A stretch of DNA of 32,721 bases, taken from positions 1 through 32,721 of IMG/VR virus record IMGVR_UViG_3300033155_001735; one strand, 5' to 3'. Every line of letters begins with the position of its first letter. Position 1 is the stretch's first letter. Origin of the DNA: a virus. This document shows, piece after piece, positions 1 to 8,132 of this stretch. The notes under the pieces were generated by a model, which was not told where the DNA came from, did no database searches, and saw only the letters and a list, made by a program, of their open reading frames with translations. The position numbers and the translations under genes were made by a program.

Positions 1-3
1 CTG

Positions 4-2112
4 ATGCAAAAAACATTCAACTTCCCGTTGGGCGGTGGTCTTGATCTAACCACCCCACCAGCAGCGATCCATCCCGGACGTGTGTTGAGTGCGAATAATT
101 ACGAGCCGAATGATGAAGGTGGATATCGCCGGATAGCAGGCTACGAACGATTTGATGGTCTGCCGAGCCCCACCGATGCAAGTTACTGGTTTATTTACTT
201 CGACCAGGGTACGGGAACCGAACCCATTGCCGGCGATATTGTTGATGGCGTGTCCTCCGGTGACAGTGCCAAGGTCCTGTTTGTTATCACCAACAGCGGG
301 TCATGGGGCGTCGATGCCGCAGGCTGGATTGTGGCGGTCAATGCGACCGGCCTGTATACCAACAACGAAACCCTTGAGGTATCAGCCGCGACCATCGCGA
401 TCGTAGACGGATCGCTACTACTTGGCGGTATCGGGGCAGAAGAACAGCCCGGTGCGAGCGATGCCTTGCATGAAACCTACCTGAGAGCGGCTAGAGAAGC
501 CCGTAGAGCACTCATCGCCGAAGTGCCGGGCGCAGGCCCAATTAACGGCGTATGGCTCTATAACGATCTTGTGTACGCTGTCAGGGATAACGCGGGGCAG
601 ACCGAAGGTGTGATGCACGTCTCGAGCGCGTCCGGATGGGCAGTTGTGGATCTCGGTGACTATATCGACTTTACGACCGGTGCTGTGACCTCGTTCCTGG
701 AGGGCGAAGTAGTAACGCAAGCTGTATCTGGTGCAACCGGTGTGGTCGTTGCTGTCGGCATAACCTCTGGGTCTTTCTCTGGTGGCGACGCGGCAGGCAA
801 GCTATACCTCAAAACAATCACTGGCACCTTCGATGGCACCAATACACTGTCGGCTCCCAGCACGGCAACCGGCACCAGTGCCAGCGTGTTAACTGCAGTC
901 ACCTTGCCAGCTGGAGGTAAATATCAATTCTACAATTACAATTTTGGGGGCTCGATTGGTACTTATAGTATGTGGGGTTGTAATGGTGTCGGGCGCGGTT
1001 TTAGGTTCGATGGCACCGATTTTTCCCACATTCATATTACCGGGCTTACGGATGCCATTGATAAGCCACAACATACTGTTGCCCACAAAAAACATTTGTT
1101 TTTCTCGATCGACTCCTCTGTACAGCATTCCAGTACGGGCCTACCGATGGAGTGGAACGCACTTACCGGTGCCTCTGAAATTGCGACTGGTGATATTGTT
1201 ACCGGTATGCAGGATCAACCAGGGGGTACGCTTGCTATATTTAACCGAAACCGGACCTATATCCTCTACGGTGATGATGTCAACAACTGGGATCTGACTG
1301 ACTACAATCTGGAAAAGGGTGCGCTCGAGTGGACAATACAGGATGCAGGGGTATCAATTTACTTCGACGACCGCGGCGTTTCAATCCTTGGTCAAACCGA
1401 TAAGTTTGGTGATTTCTCTCTTAATTCAGTTTCACAAACGATTGATCCGATCATACAGTTCAAGAAGCGCCTGGTTAATAATTCGGTGCGGATTCGTTCC
1501 AAGAGCCAGTATCGCGTGTTTTTCAGCGATGGCACCGGCCTGATTCTACGGGTAGACAACAGCCCGAGGCGCGGCAACCAGTTACGCTATGAGTTCATGC
1601 CGATGCAGTATGACGCTACCATCGAGGTTATTTGCTCCGAGGAGGATGGGGCAGGCTTCGAGCGCACCTTCTTTGGTGCGACTGACGGATTTGTCTTCGA
1701 GGCCGAGAAAGGTGAGTCTTTCGATGGTGCTTTAATCAAGTTCTTCCTGCGGTTACCTTTTTGCCACTGCAAGTCACCACGTCAGAATAAGCGGTTTCAC
1801 AAGGCGTCTTTTCAGGTGGATTCGCCGGATCAGACCGTTATCAATTTTTCTCCGGAGTTTTCTTACGGCAAGCAGGCAGGCGCCACACAACTACCGGTAG
1901 CTGATTTTTCCACGGCTGGTGCCGAGTGGGATTTGGGCGCTTTTTGGGGGAGTTTCATTTGGGATGGACAACTTGTTGGGGAGGCCGAGGCCTATATTCA
2001 GGGCGTAGGGATTAACGTCTCATTGCAGATACTGGGTGAGAGTAATTTCGAACGACAGCACACCTGGCAGTCCGTTACCTATAACTTCTCTCAGCGAGGA
2101 TTACAACGCTAA
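4..2112 (+). CDS. Probable tail nozzle/hub-type virion structural protein
   Basis: A 702-residue open frame starts with ATG three bases from the window edge, so an upstream start cannot be excluded. The N-terminal layout (GGGLDLTTPP, then ANNYEP and RRIAGYERFDG) resembles podovirus tail nozzle and hub proteins, which begin with a G-rich turn, an asparagine-containing strand and an R-x-x-G turn. The rest is rich in short beta strands and aromatics, with repeated segments such as YNDLVYAVRD and a domain near residues 340-430 that looks like a beta propeller. Residues 70-140 and 225-295 hold two Gly/Thr/Ala-rich stretches of similar style, probably inserted surface domains. The stop codon overlaps the next ATG (TAATG), so it is coupled to the fibre gene. 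The family assignment comes from pattern only. A virion structural role is likely, the exact position less so. Confidence 0.6.
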   Translation: MQKTFNFPLGGGLDLTTPPAAIHPGRVLSANNYEPNDEGGYRRIAGYERFDGLPSPTDASYWFIYFDQGTGTEPIAGDIVDGVSSGDSAKVLFVITNSGSWGVDAAGWIVAVNATGLYTNNETLEVSAATIAIVDGSLLLGGIGAEEQPGASDALHETYLRAAREARRALIAEVPGAGPINGVWLYNDLVYAVRDNAGQTEGVMHVSSASGWAVVDLGDYIDFTTGAVTSFLEGEVVTQAVSGATGVVVAVGITSGSFSGGDAAGKLYLKTITGTFDGTNTLSAPSTATGTSASVLTAVTLPAGGKYQFYNYNFGGSIGTYSMWGCNGVGRGFRFDGTDFSHIHITGLTDAIDKPQHTVAHKKHLFFSIDSSVQHSSTGLPMEWNALTGASEIATGDIVTGMQDQPGGTLAIFNRNRTYILYGDDVNNWDLTDYNLEKGALEWTIQDAGVSIYFDDRGVSILGQTDKFGDFSLNSVSQTIDPIIQFKKRLVNNSVRIRSKSQYRVFFSDGTGLILRVDNSPRRGNQLRYEFMPMQYDATIEVICSEEDGAGFERTFFGATDGFVFEAEKGESFDGALIKFFLRLPFCHCKSPRQNKRFHKASFQVDSPDQTVINFSPEFSYGKQAGATQLPVADFSTAGAEWDLGAFWGSFIWDGQLVGEAEAYIQGVGINVSLQILGESNFERQHTWQSVTYNFSQRGLQR

Positions 2113-4199
2113 TGGCTAACGATTATTTCAATCATGTCGCGAACAGGGTACAGGCGGGCACGCGCGCGATCGCGGCTAACGTCAACTCGGTCGCTGACGA
2201 GATCGCAACCGGTCTTGATCTCCTACCAACCGAGGATGAGTTAAAACTGGGCCTGACCCGGTACGCAGTCGATACCGGTGCCGCCGATGCTTACGTCCTG
2301 ACGATGCCGTATGTGCCGAGCCTGACCGATGGGTTCAATCTGACATTTAAGGCCGTGAACGCGAATACCGGTGCTTCCACGATGAATGTCAACGGGACCG
2401 GTATCAAATCAATTGTTAACCCTGATGGATCGGCGCTGATTGCCGGTACCTTCGGCGCGAACGCGATCATCATTCTGGCCTACGAGTCAATCGGTGATCG
2501 CTACATCCTGGTATCGCAGAACCCGGCTCAGGCAGCACTGGCACAATCGAGTGCGATTGCATCAGCGGTAAGCGCAGCTGCGGCCCTTGTATCAGAAAAC
2601 AACGCTGCGACCAGTGAATCGAACGCGAGCACCAGTGCGAGCAATGCCTCGACATCAGAAACCAACGCCGGTACCAGTGAAACCAACGCCGGCACCAGCG
2701 AAACAAACGCCGGGATAGATGCGGCAGCAGCACTGGCCGATCGCCTATTATTCGAACAGAGCTACCTTGGCTGGAAGGCCGGAGATCCAGCACTGGACAA
2801 TGAAGGCAATGCACTGATCGATGGCGCTCTGTACTGGAATACCACTACCAACCAGATGAACGTCTATGACCTGGGCGGCACTAGCTGGGGGGCACTCCAG
2901 GATGGCGGCAACGCGGCGACTCTCGGTGGCATCGCTCCAGCCAGCTTTCTGCGCAGCGATGTAGACGACACCTTCACCGGGGTCATGACTGTCGCCGGTC
3001 GGATCGATGTCGATAATCTCAGGATCGATGGAAACACGATATCTGCCCCATCATCGGGCGGCATCATCCTTACTGCCTTTGCCGGGTCTGCGGTTTCCGT
3101 AGAGGGCGTGTCATTCGATGGTGGCGTGGTTACAGGCGCAAGTGCGATCTCAGCTACCAATTTTACTGGCGCACTCGCTGGCAATTCGACAACATCGTCT
3201 AACACCACGGGCAACGCAGCGACCGTAACAACAAATGCCAATCTTACTGGTGGGGTTACCTCTGTAGGAAATGCCGCGACAGTCGTCACTAACGCCAATC
3301 TTACTGGCGGGGTTACCTCTGTAGGAAATGCCGCGACAGTCGTCACTAACGCCAATCTTACTGGCCCCGTTACCTCTGTAGGAAATGCCACAGCAATAAC
3401 CAACGATGCTGTGACAAATGCGAAGCTCGCTAATGTTGCTACCTCTACAATCAAAGGTAGATCTACTGCGGCTACAGGTGATCCAGAAGACCTAACCGCA
3501 GCGCAAGTTAGATTAATTCTTGCTCCTGCAGGCATACTGCTTGAAGAAGAAGTTTTTACTTCAGATGGCACATGGACAAAACCTGCTGGAACACTTGCAG
3601 TCGAAGTGGAGATAATTGGCGGTGGCGGAAGTGGTGGTGGTTGTGTATTAACTGGGTCTACTCAAACATCAGCTGGTAAATCAGGCGGTGGGGGGGCATA
3701 CAGTTATAAGCGAATTGCATCCGGCCTCGGTGCTACCGAAACAGTTACAGTAGGTGTAGGGGGTGTGGCCCCTGGTGCACCTACTTCTCAAGGTGAAACC
3801 GGTGATGACGGTGAAGATTCGTCTTTTGGTACTCATTTGGTTTCAGGCGGCGGTGATGCGGGCCCATCCCAATCTCTCACAGGCGTAGACGTTAATCAAT
3901 ATTATGGAGCAAACGGTGGTGTTGCTGATGCAGGTGCCGATATCGGTATCGATGGTGGTAGAGGAGACTGGGGGATGATTGCTGGCGCAGTTGGGAATCA
4001 CGGTTCACGTGGTGGAGTAGCCCCAGTATATGGAGGCCACCATAGAACGCAAGGTACACATGGGGGGCAAACGACTGCCCCCGCTGATGCTTTAATATAC
4101 GGGGGCGGCGGTGAAGGTGCCGTTAATAATGAATCAAAAGCAGCGCGAGTTGGCTCTGCTGGTGCAGACGGTTTAGTTATTGTACGATCTTATGGGTAA
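2112..4199 (+). CDS. Tail fibre with repeat shaft and glycine-rich C-terminal domain
   Basis: A 695-residue protein. Residues 1-150 form an N-terminal domain with beta-rich sequence (AFTAVNANTGAST-like pattern, NVNGTG) of the type that anchors fibres. Residues 166-201 are heptads of the form S-E-T-N-A-G-T, typical of a trimeric shaft. Residues 375-427 are 19-residue units NANLTGGVTSVGNAATVVT encoded by near-identical DNA. From about residue 498 the chain turns into a Gly-rich domain (EIIGGGGSGGG, YGGGGEGA) ending GADGLVIVRSYG, resembling glycine-rich tips of receptor-binding adhesins. Such fibres bind the host surface. The ATG overlaps the stop of the upstream gene, and a GAGGA lies about 12 bases before it. 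Fibre identity is well supported. The receptor cannot be read from the sequence. Confidence 0.85.
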   Translation: MANDYFNHVANRVQAGTRAIAANVNSVADEIATGLDLLPTEDELKLGLTRYAVDTGAADAYVLTMPYVPSLTDGFNLTFKAVNANTGASTMNVNGTGIKSIVNPDGSALIAGTFGANAIIILAYESIGDRYILVSQNPAQAALAQSSAIASAVSAAAALVSENNAATSESNASTSASNASTSETNAGTSETNAGTSETNAGIDAAAALADRLLFEQSYLGWKAGDPALDNEGNALIDGALYWNTTTNQMNVYDLGGTSWGALQDGGNAATLGGIAPASFLRSDVDDTFTGVMTVAGRIDVDNLRIDGNTISAPSSGGIILTAFAGSAVSVEGVSFDGGVVTGASAISATNFTGALAGNSTTSSNTTGNAATVTTNANLTGGVTSVGNAATVVTNANLTGGVTSVGNAATVVTNANLTGPVTSVGNATAITNDAVTNAKLANVATSTIKGRSTAATGDPEDLTAAQVRLILAPAGILLEEEVFTSDGTWTKPAGTLAVEVEIIGGGGSGGGCVLTGSTQTSAGKSGGGGAYSYKRIASGLGATETVTVGVGGVAPGAPTSQGETGDDGEDSSFGTHLVSGGGDAGPSQSLTGVDVNQYYGANGGVADAGADIGIDGGRGDWGMIAGAVGNHGSRGGVAPVYGGHHRTQGTHGGQTTAPADALIYGGGGEGAVNNESKAARVGSAGADGLVIVRSYG
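2608..2715 (+). repeat. Heptad (21-bp) repeats in tail fibre shaft
   Basis: Five degenerate 21-bp units encode S-x-x-N-A-x-T heptads (SESNAST, SASNAST, SETNAGT twice, SETNAG). The last copies are nearly identical in DNA, suggesting recent expansion. Unit number probably sets shaft length. Confidence 0.8.
3234..3390 (+). repeat. 57-bp tandem repeat in tail fibre gene
   Basis: Three head-to-tail copies lie at 3234-3290, 3291-3347 and 3348-3390, the last one truncated. The first two differ at only a few bases, and both encode NANLTGGVTSVGNAATVVT. A degenerate half copy precedes them. The unit length is a multiple of three, so gain or loss of a copy keeps the frame. Confidence 0.92.
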
Positions 4200-4232
4200 T
4201 ATTCCCACAAACCAAAGACTGAGGAGTCTAAT

Positions 4233-4424
4233 ATGTTTAATGAACAGGAGTTAAAAAACTTACAAATTTTTCTGAACCGGGTGGACATCAAGGGGCACGA
4301 ATCACTGGCCCACGCCGAGGTTATGATGAAGATAGGACAGATGCTGGCGATGATCAATAAACCGACACCGCCGAAGGATCCGCCACCGAAGGATCCGCCC
4401 GAGGACGATATTACCGAGGAATGA
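4233..4424 (+). CDS. Small hypothetical protein with PPKDP tail
   Basis: A 63-residue protein preceded by a strong SD (GAGGAG, about 6 bases from the ATG). The first 45 residues are predicted helical (EQELKNLQIFLNRV, AHAEVMMKIGQMLAMI). The C-terminus is a repeated PPKDPPPKDPPEDD acidic and proline-rich tail. It sits in the gap between the fibre and a virion-type gene, with one base between its stop and the next ATG. I do not recognise a family. Length and position are compatible with a small assembly or chaperone protein, but that is only inference. Confidence 0.7.
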   Translation: MFNEQELKNLQIFLNRVDIKGHESLAHAEVMMKIGQMLAMINKPTPPKDPPPKDPPEDDITEE

Positions 4425-4425
4425 C

Positions 4426-5559
4426 ATGTCAGTACCTGCAGACCAGATGGAAAATATAAGTAACCCGCTCGATGATATCCGCGCGGGCTTGCCGGAAGTC
4501 GATACATCGATCGATCCATCGGAGTTCGCCTCGGATCCGGACGTGGTGACAGCCGATACCGTTCAGTCGGACGTGTCGCTTATTGACCCACCGCAGGATA
4601 TAAATGCGGCGGAGATAGGCGAATACACTCCCTACACGGATGTCCAGGGGCAGGTCAATCCTGAATCAACGGTCGAGGGGCGTCTGAGCGGGCTACTGAG
4701 TCAGAATAACGATTACATCAAGCGCGCACGCACGGAGGCCGAGCAGTTTGCCAATCGCCGTGGAATGCTGAATACCAGTATGGCGGCAGGCGCTGCCGAG
4801 GGCGCTGCGATCGACCGTGCTTTACCTATTGCACAGCAGGATGCCGCGTCCTTCCTCAAGCAACAGTTTATCAACCAGGGCTACAGCAACGATGCCGCTG
4901 AGTACCTGGCCCAACAAAGTGTTACGCGCGAGAATCTGGAGGCAGGCCTCGAGCAGGATACGAATCAGTTCAATCAGGCGAACACCCTGGAAACCCAGCG
5001 ACTGAATGCAGCAGCTGAAAACCTGTCATCGAGCCAGTATGCGCATGCGCAAAATGTCGCGTCGAGTGCGGCAGCGCAGGAAGAAAACCGAAATAACTTC
5101 GCGGTATTGTCAGCTGATCTGCAGGGCCAGTTGGCGGGTATCGATAACCAGCTTGCCACAAATCTCCAGCAGCTCACGTCACAGTATGCGATCATGGAAA
5201 ATCTCGACAGCATTAATGGTTCGATTTACCAGCAGCTGGTCGCTGAAATAGGTACTATCCTTGCCAATACCGATGACCCCAATGAAGCGCGAGAAAAGGT
5301 CAACGCGCTGATCAATTCGGCAGGCGTCGAGTTCGAGTTCTCGAGCGGTGAAGCGGTTGGTGGCGGCGGGACAGGCCCAACGACTACCGAGGCACCACCC
5401 CCAGCACCAGACGGCGGTGGTGGTGGAGGCAGCTTTGGTGACGGTTCCGGTGAACCCCCAGGTGCCTCTGCTACTACCGGTGGTGATGGCGGTGGCTCTC
5501 AAAATGATAGTGGCGGTGGCGGAAGCTCTCCAAGTGACGCGGAAGGAACTCCTTTTTAA
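4426..5559 (+). CDS. Virion-associated protein, helical body with Gly/Pro-rich C-terminus
   Basis: A 377-residue protein with GAGGA six bases before its ATG. Residues 1-85 are acidic. Residues 85-290 are Ala/Gln/Asn-rich and helical (GMLNTSMAAGAAEGAAIDRA, NQFNQANTLETQRLNAAAENL), the composition seen in podovirus internal and ejection-type proteins. Residues 300-377 are a low-complexity Gly/Ser/Pro/Thr tail. There is no signal peptide or clear membrane segment. It lies directly upstream of the GNAT gene, with TAA and ATG adjacent. The role is not identified. An internal or DNA-ejection protein is the most natural reading of composition plus position. Confidence 0.65.
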   Translation: MSVPADQMENISNPLDDIRAGLPEVDTSIDPSEFASDPDVVTADTVQSDVSLIDPPQDINAAEIGEYTPYTDVQGQVNPESTVEGRLSGLLSQNNDYIKRARTEAEQFANRRGMLNTSMAAGAAEGAAIDRALPIAQQDAASFLKQQFINQGYSNDAAEYLAQQSVTRENLEAGLEQDTNQFNQANTLETQRLNAAAENLSSSQYAHAQNVASSAAAQEENRNNFAVLSADLQGQLAGIDNQLATNLQQLTSQYAIMENLDSINGSIYQQLVAEIGTILANTDDPNEAREKVNALINSAGVEFEFSSGEAVGGGGTGPTTTEAPPPAPDGGGGGGSFGDGSGEPPGASATTGGDGGGSQNDSGGGGSSPSDAEGTPF

Positions 5560-5982
5560 ATGATTATTCGATACGCATGTTTCGCTGACTTACAGTACCT
5601 GATGCCGCTCGCGCATGAGGCTCACGGGAAAAGCGTGTTCGCTGATATCGAAATGAACGAGGCGGTCGTGCAACGCAATTTTGTGACTGCAATGGAATTC
5701 GACGATGGTTACGCCAAGGTGGTTGAGATCGGCGGTGATGTTATCGGGGGGCTGGTCGGTGTGGTGATAGAGAACCATTTCGGCATTCGTTGTTCGACAG
5801 ACCTGTTTTGTTACTCGCGTGGCGGAACTGGAAAACTGATCGAAGATTTCGCACAATGGTCGTTTGTCAGAGGAGCACGGTTCGTACAGGTCACAGATCT
5901 TACGGGCAACAAGAGATATCAGAAATTATGCCGCACGGTGGGCTTTTCACCCAGCGGCCAAAACTTTACAAAGGTGGCGTAA
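5560..5982 (+). CDS. GNAT-family N-acetyltransferase
   Basis: A 140-residue protein, the usual length of a single GNAT domain. Members of this fold move an acetyl group from acetyl-CoA to an amine on a protein or small molecule. The sequence opens IIRYACFADL like many GNATs. It has a central beta hairpin (KVVEIGGDVIGGLVGVVIE) and then YSRGGTGKLIEDFAQW at residues 85-100, which fits the R/Q-x-x-G-x-G/A acetyl-CoA pyrophosphate loop and following helix. It ends in a region (GNKRYQKLCRTVGF) like the C-terminal GNAT motif with its conserved aromatic-Gly-Phe. It is embedded among virion genes, starts immediately after the upstream stop and ends next to the following ATG, so it is co-translated with them. 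The substrate is unknown. Confidence 0.78.
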   Translation: MIIRYACFADLQYLMPLAHEAHGKSVFADIEMNEAVVQRNFVTAMEFDDGYAKVVEIGGDVIGGLVGVVIENHFGIRCSTDLFCYSRGGTGKLIEDFAQWSFVRGARFVQVTDLTGNKRYQKLCRTVGFSPSGQNFTKVA

Positions 5983-6636
5983 ATGGGCGCATCAGTAATA
6001 CCAATAATTGGATCAATCATTACCAGTGTGATCGTCTCGAAAGCAGTCGCCGTGATTGGCGAGAAAATCGGGCTATCCGAAGATCTGACTGGCATTCTTA
6101 GTGCCGCAGCCGGTGCTTACGCAGGCGCGGCGACATATAACCAGGCAATGGGCGCGGCGACACCCGGGCCCGCCAAGGCGGGCATGGATCTTAGTGCCGC
6201 TACGGCAATGCCAACCGCGCAGCCGGCAATGCCGCCTCCTGTTAGCAATATCCCCGGCACTCCTCTGGTGCCCGGTGGCTCACCCTATACCTCTCCTCAG
6301 TCTGCTGGTGGCGGAATGTTGACCCAAGCCCCGCCACCGGATCTGGCAGGTGGTGGTATGCCGCCACCACCTGGCGGAACTACGGCCAATCAGGTTATCG
6401 AATCTCAAACAGCTGGCAAAGCAGGCGAAGACAGCTGGTGGTCGAAAATGTTCAGTCCAGGGAAAACGATGGATCTGGTAATGGCTGGTATGCAGGGTTA
6501 TGGCGAGGCTGGTATGCGTCAATACGAAGTTGACCGGCCTTACGAAGTCGAGAAAGATCGCGGCAGGCGCTGGGAAGAAATGGGCACCAGCGGCTTCAAT
6601 CAGGTCACGCCGACCTATCCGAGTCAAGGGGGTTAA
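5983..6636 (+). CDS. Virion-type protein with hydrophobic glycine-zipper N-terminus
   Basis: A 217-residue protein. Residues 1-55 are hydrophobic and small-residue-rich (VIPIIGSIITSVIVSKAV, then ILSAAAGAYAGAATYN), which could insert into or pack against a membrane. Residues 65-140 are a Pro/Gly/Ala/Met-rich linker. Residues 150-217 contain WWSKMFSPGKTMDLVMAGMQGYGEAG and a charged helix (YEVDRPYEVEKDRGRRWEEMG). Helical glycine-rich proteins of this kind are common among podovirus ejection components. AAAGGTGG lies about five bases before the ATG. Function is inferred from composition and neighbours only. Confidence 0.6.
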   Translation: MGASVIPIIGSIITSVIVSKAVAVIGEKIGLSEDLTGILSAAAGAYAGAATYNQAMGAATPGPAKAGMDLSAATAMPTAQPAMPPPVSNIPGTPLVPGGSPYTSPQSAGGGMLTQAPPPDLAGGGMPPPPGGTTANQVIESQTAGKAGEDSWWSKMFSPGKTMDLVMAGMQGYGEAGMRQYEVDRPYEVEKDRGRRWEEMGTSGFNQVTPTYPSQGG

Positions 6637-6639
6637 GTC

Positions 6640-7248
6640 ATGCCAGGAATGTTAACAGAGCCGCAAGGCAACCCTACACCGAGTTCGGGTCCAGAGCAGA
6701 CTCCTCCCGCCGCGGCGAACCCAGGCGCTGGGAATCCCCCTCGCGGCAGTGCTTCTGGGCCCGAGCACTCTAAAGGGGATTTTGAAGAACAGCGCGATAA
6801 GGCTGTCAAGGCGATCTACGGCGATCGCTTCGACCAGCTGGTTAAAATGTTTCAGACCAACGGGCCGGAAAAGTTTGCGCGGTCGATGGCGATCGCAATC
6901 AATACCGGTTTGTCGGCAATCGAGGAGGAAGGCCAGCCGGGGGATCCCGAAATGGCCGCAGAGGTCGGTATGGATATATTCAAGAAACTCCTCGAGGACA
7001 TGCTGACCAAGCCCAATGAAGGCATGCCAGCAGTCGTCGAGAATGTACCACCAGCCCAGCTGAACGAAGTCATGCCGGCGACACTGGTGATGTACGCAGA
7101 CGCACACCCCGATGTGTCGAAAGAGGATATCCAGGGTGTCATGCAGGAAGTGCAGAAAGGCGCACAGGGGGGCAATGTTGACAATCAGGCGCCAAATGGC
7201 AGCCAAATGGCAGCCAATCCGGCACCAGCTCCTGGAGGGTACGTGTAA
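6640..7248 (+). CDS. Hypothetical virion-module protein
   Basis: A 202-residue protein with AAGGGGG ahead of the ATG. Residues 1-45 are a Pro/Gly/Ala linker. Residues 48-165 form a compact helical domain (KAVKAIYGDRFDQLVKMFQ, ARSMAIAINTGLSAIEEEGQ, MDIFKKLLEDMLTKPNEGMP). Residues 165-202 are another flexible Gln/Asn/Ala/Pro tail. The same linker-domain-linker layout is seen in the upstream gene. The TAA overlaps the next ATG (TAATG), so translation is coupled. I do not recognise a family. Co-occurrence with the giant proteins suggests an internal or ejected virion component. Confidence 0.6.
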   Translation: MPGMLTEPQGNPTPSSGPEQTPPAAANPGAGNPPRGSASGPEHSKGDFEEQRDKAVKAIYGDRFDQLVKMFQTNGPEKFARSMAIAINTGLSAIEEEGQPGDPEMAAEVGMDIFKKLLEDMLTKPNEGMPAVVENVPPAQLNEVMPATLVMYADAHPDVSKEDIQGVMQEVQKGAQGGNVDNQAPNGSQMAANPAPAPGGYV

Positions 7249-8129
7249 TGGGCATGCTGAAATATGGCGCTATGGCTGGAGTAGGCAAGGAATGGCTGAA
7301 ACAGTCGGACGAAGAACGCAAGAACGATTATCAGGAGGTCCGTGACAAGCGGCTATCCGAGCTCAAGAAAGGCGAGCTCACGCACTTGTCCAAGGAAAAG
7401 ACGAAAGCTGACCGTGACAAACCATTTGCGGCATCAGCCAGTAGTGATGTGTTCCAGTACAGTGCCGAAACCGACCGATACGAAAAAACGCATTCGGTGG
7501 ATGACAGGCCTCTTGCTGGCTCAACAACGCAAAAGGGCAACCTGGTCACAATGACCAGCGGCGATCAGCGCACATTCGAAGAACTGCGTAAAAACTGGGA
7601 AGGTATGGCATTCACCAAGGACGAGTTTGGCAATCCGATCCGTAACAACGATGTCCCTGAATTCGATGCGTGGTTTAATGCCCGTGTACAGCCGCAGCAT
7701 CGCATCAACCCACAAGAAGCGGCACCCGAGGAACCCGAGGAACCTACCACTGCTGCAATGGAACAGGCGCGCACCGAGTACAGCGAGAAGTCCAGTTATC
7801 TCGAGTCCGACGAATCACAGTTCGGTATGACCGAGAAGCAGTACGTCGATAGGCGAGCTCGCGAGATCATGAAGGAAGCTCCTGCCCAGAAGAAACAGGG
7901 CGGCATGCTGACCGAGAGCGAGACCATTACACCGAAGGCCAGAAAACAAACCAAGGTTAAATCTCCATTGTCTCAGGCTGCGAAAACCGATCCAGTGCAA
8001 ATGTACGCTGAACTCATGGCGCAATTCGGCGCTGATAGCAGTGATATCGGAGAGCAGGACGTTATCGACACGATTCGCCTGCACTTTAGAGATCCTGTCT
8101 GGCAACCTCCAGCTGATGCGCTCCAGTGA
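7248..8129 (+). CDS. Hypothetical virion-module protein, charged
   Basis: A 293-residue hydrophilic protein. Residues 1-70 are a highly charged helix (KEWLKQSDEERKNDYQEVRD, KRLSELKKGELTHLSKEKTK). The middle (residues 70-150) has short strands and the segment TFEELRKNWEGMAFTKDEFG. The C-terminal part contains a long EEPEEP linker, an R-x-R-E helix (YVDRRAREIMKEAPA) and a final small domain ending in LHFRDPVWQPPADAL. It is translationally coupled to the preceding gene. There is no signal peptide or membrane segment. The family is not recognised. It probably belongs to the internal-protein set of the particle. Confidence 0.58.
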   Translation: MGMLKYGAMAGVGKEWLKQSDEERKNDYQEVRDKRLSELKKGELTHLSKEKTKADRDKPFAASASSDVFQYSAETDRYEKTHSVDDRPLAGSTTQKGNLVTMTSGDQRTFEELRKNWEGMAFTKDEFGNPIRNNDVPEFDAWFNARVQPQHRINPQEAAPEEPEEPTTAAMEQARTEYSEKSSYLESDESQFGMTEKQYVDRRAREIMKEAPAQKKQGGMLTESETITPKARKQTKVKSPLSQAAKTDPVQMYAELMAQFGADSSDIGEQDVIDTIRLHFRDPVWQPPADALQ

Positions 8130-8132
8130 TCG

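Noticed and set aside
3234-3390. CRISPR array
   Set aside because: The repeats are contiguous without unique spacers and encode fibre protein units.
2864-3571. Antisense frame of 235 codons in the tail fibre gene
   Set aside because: A shadow of the repeat-rich fibre sequence, with no ribosome site.
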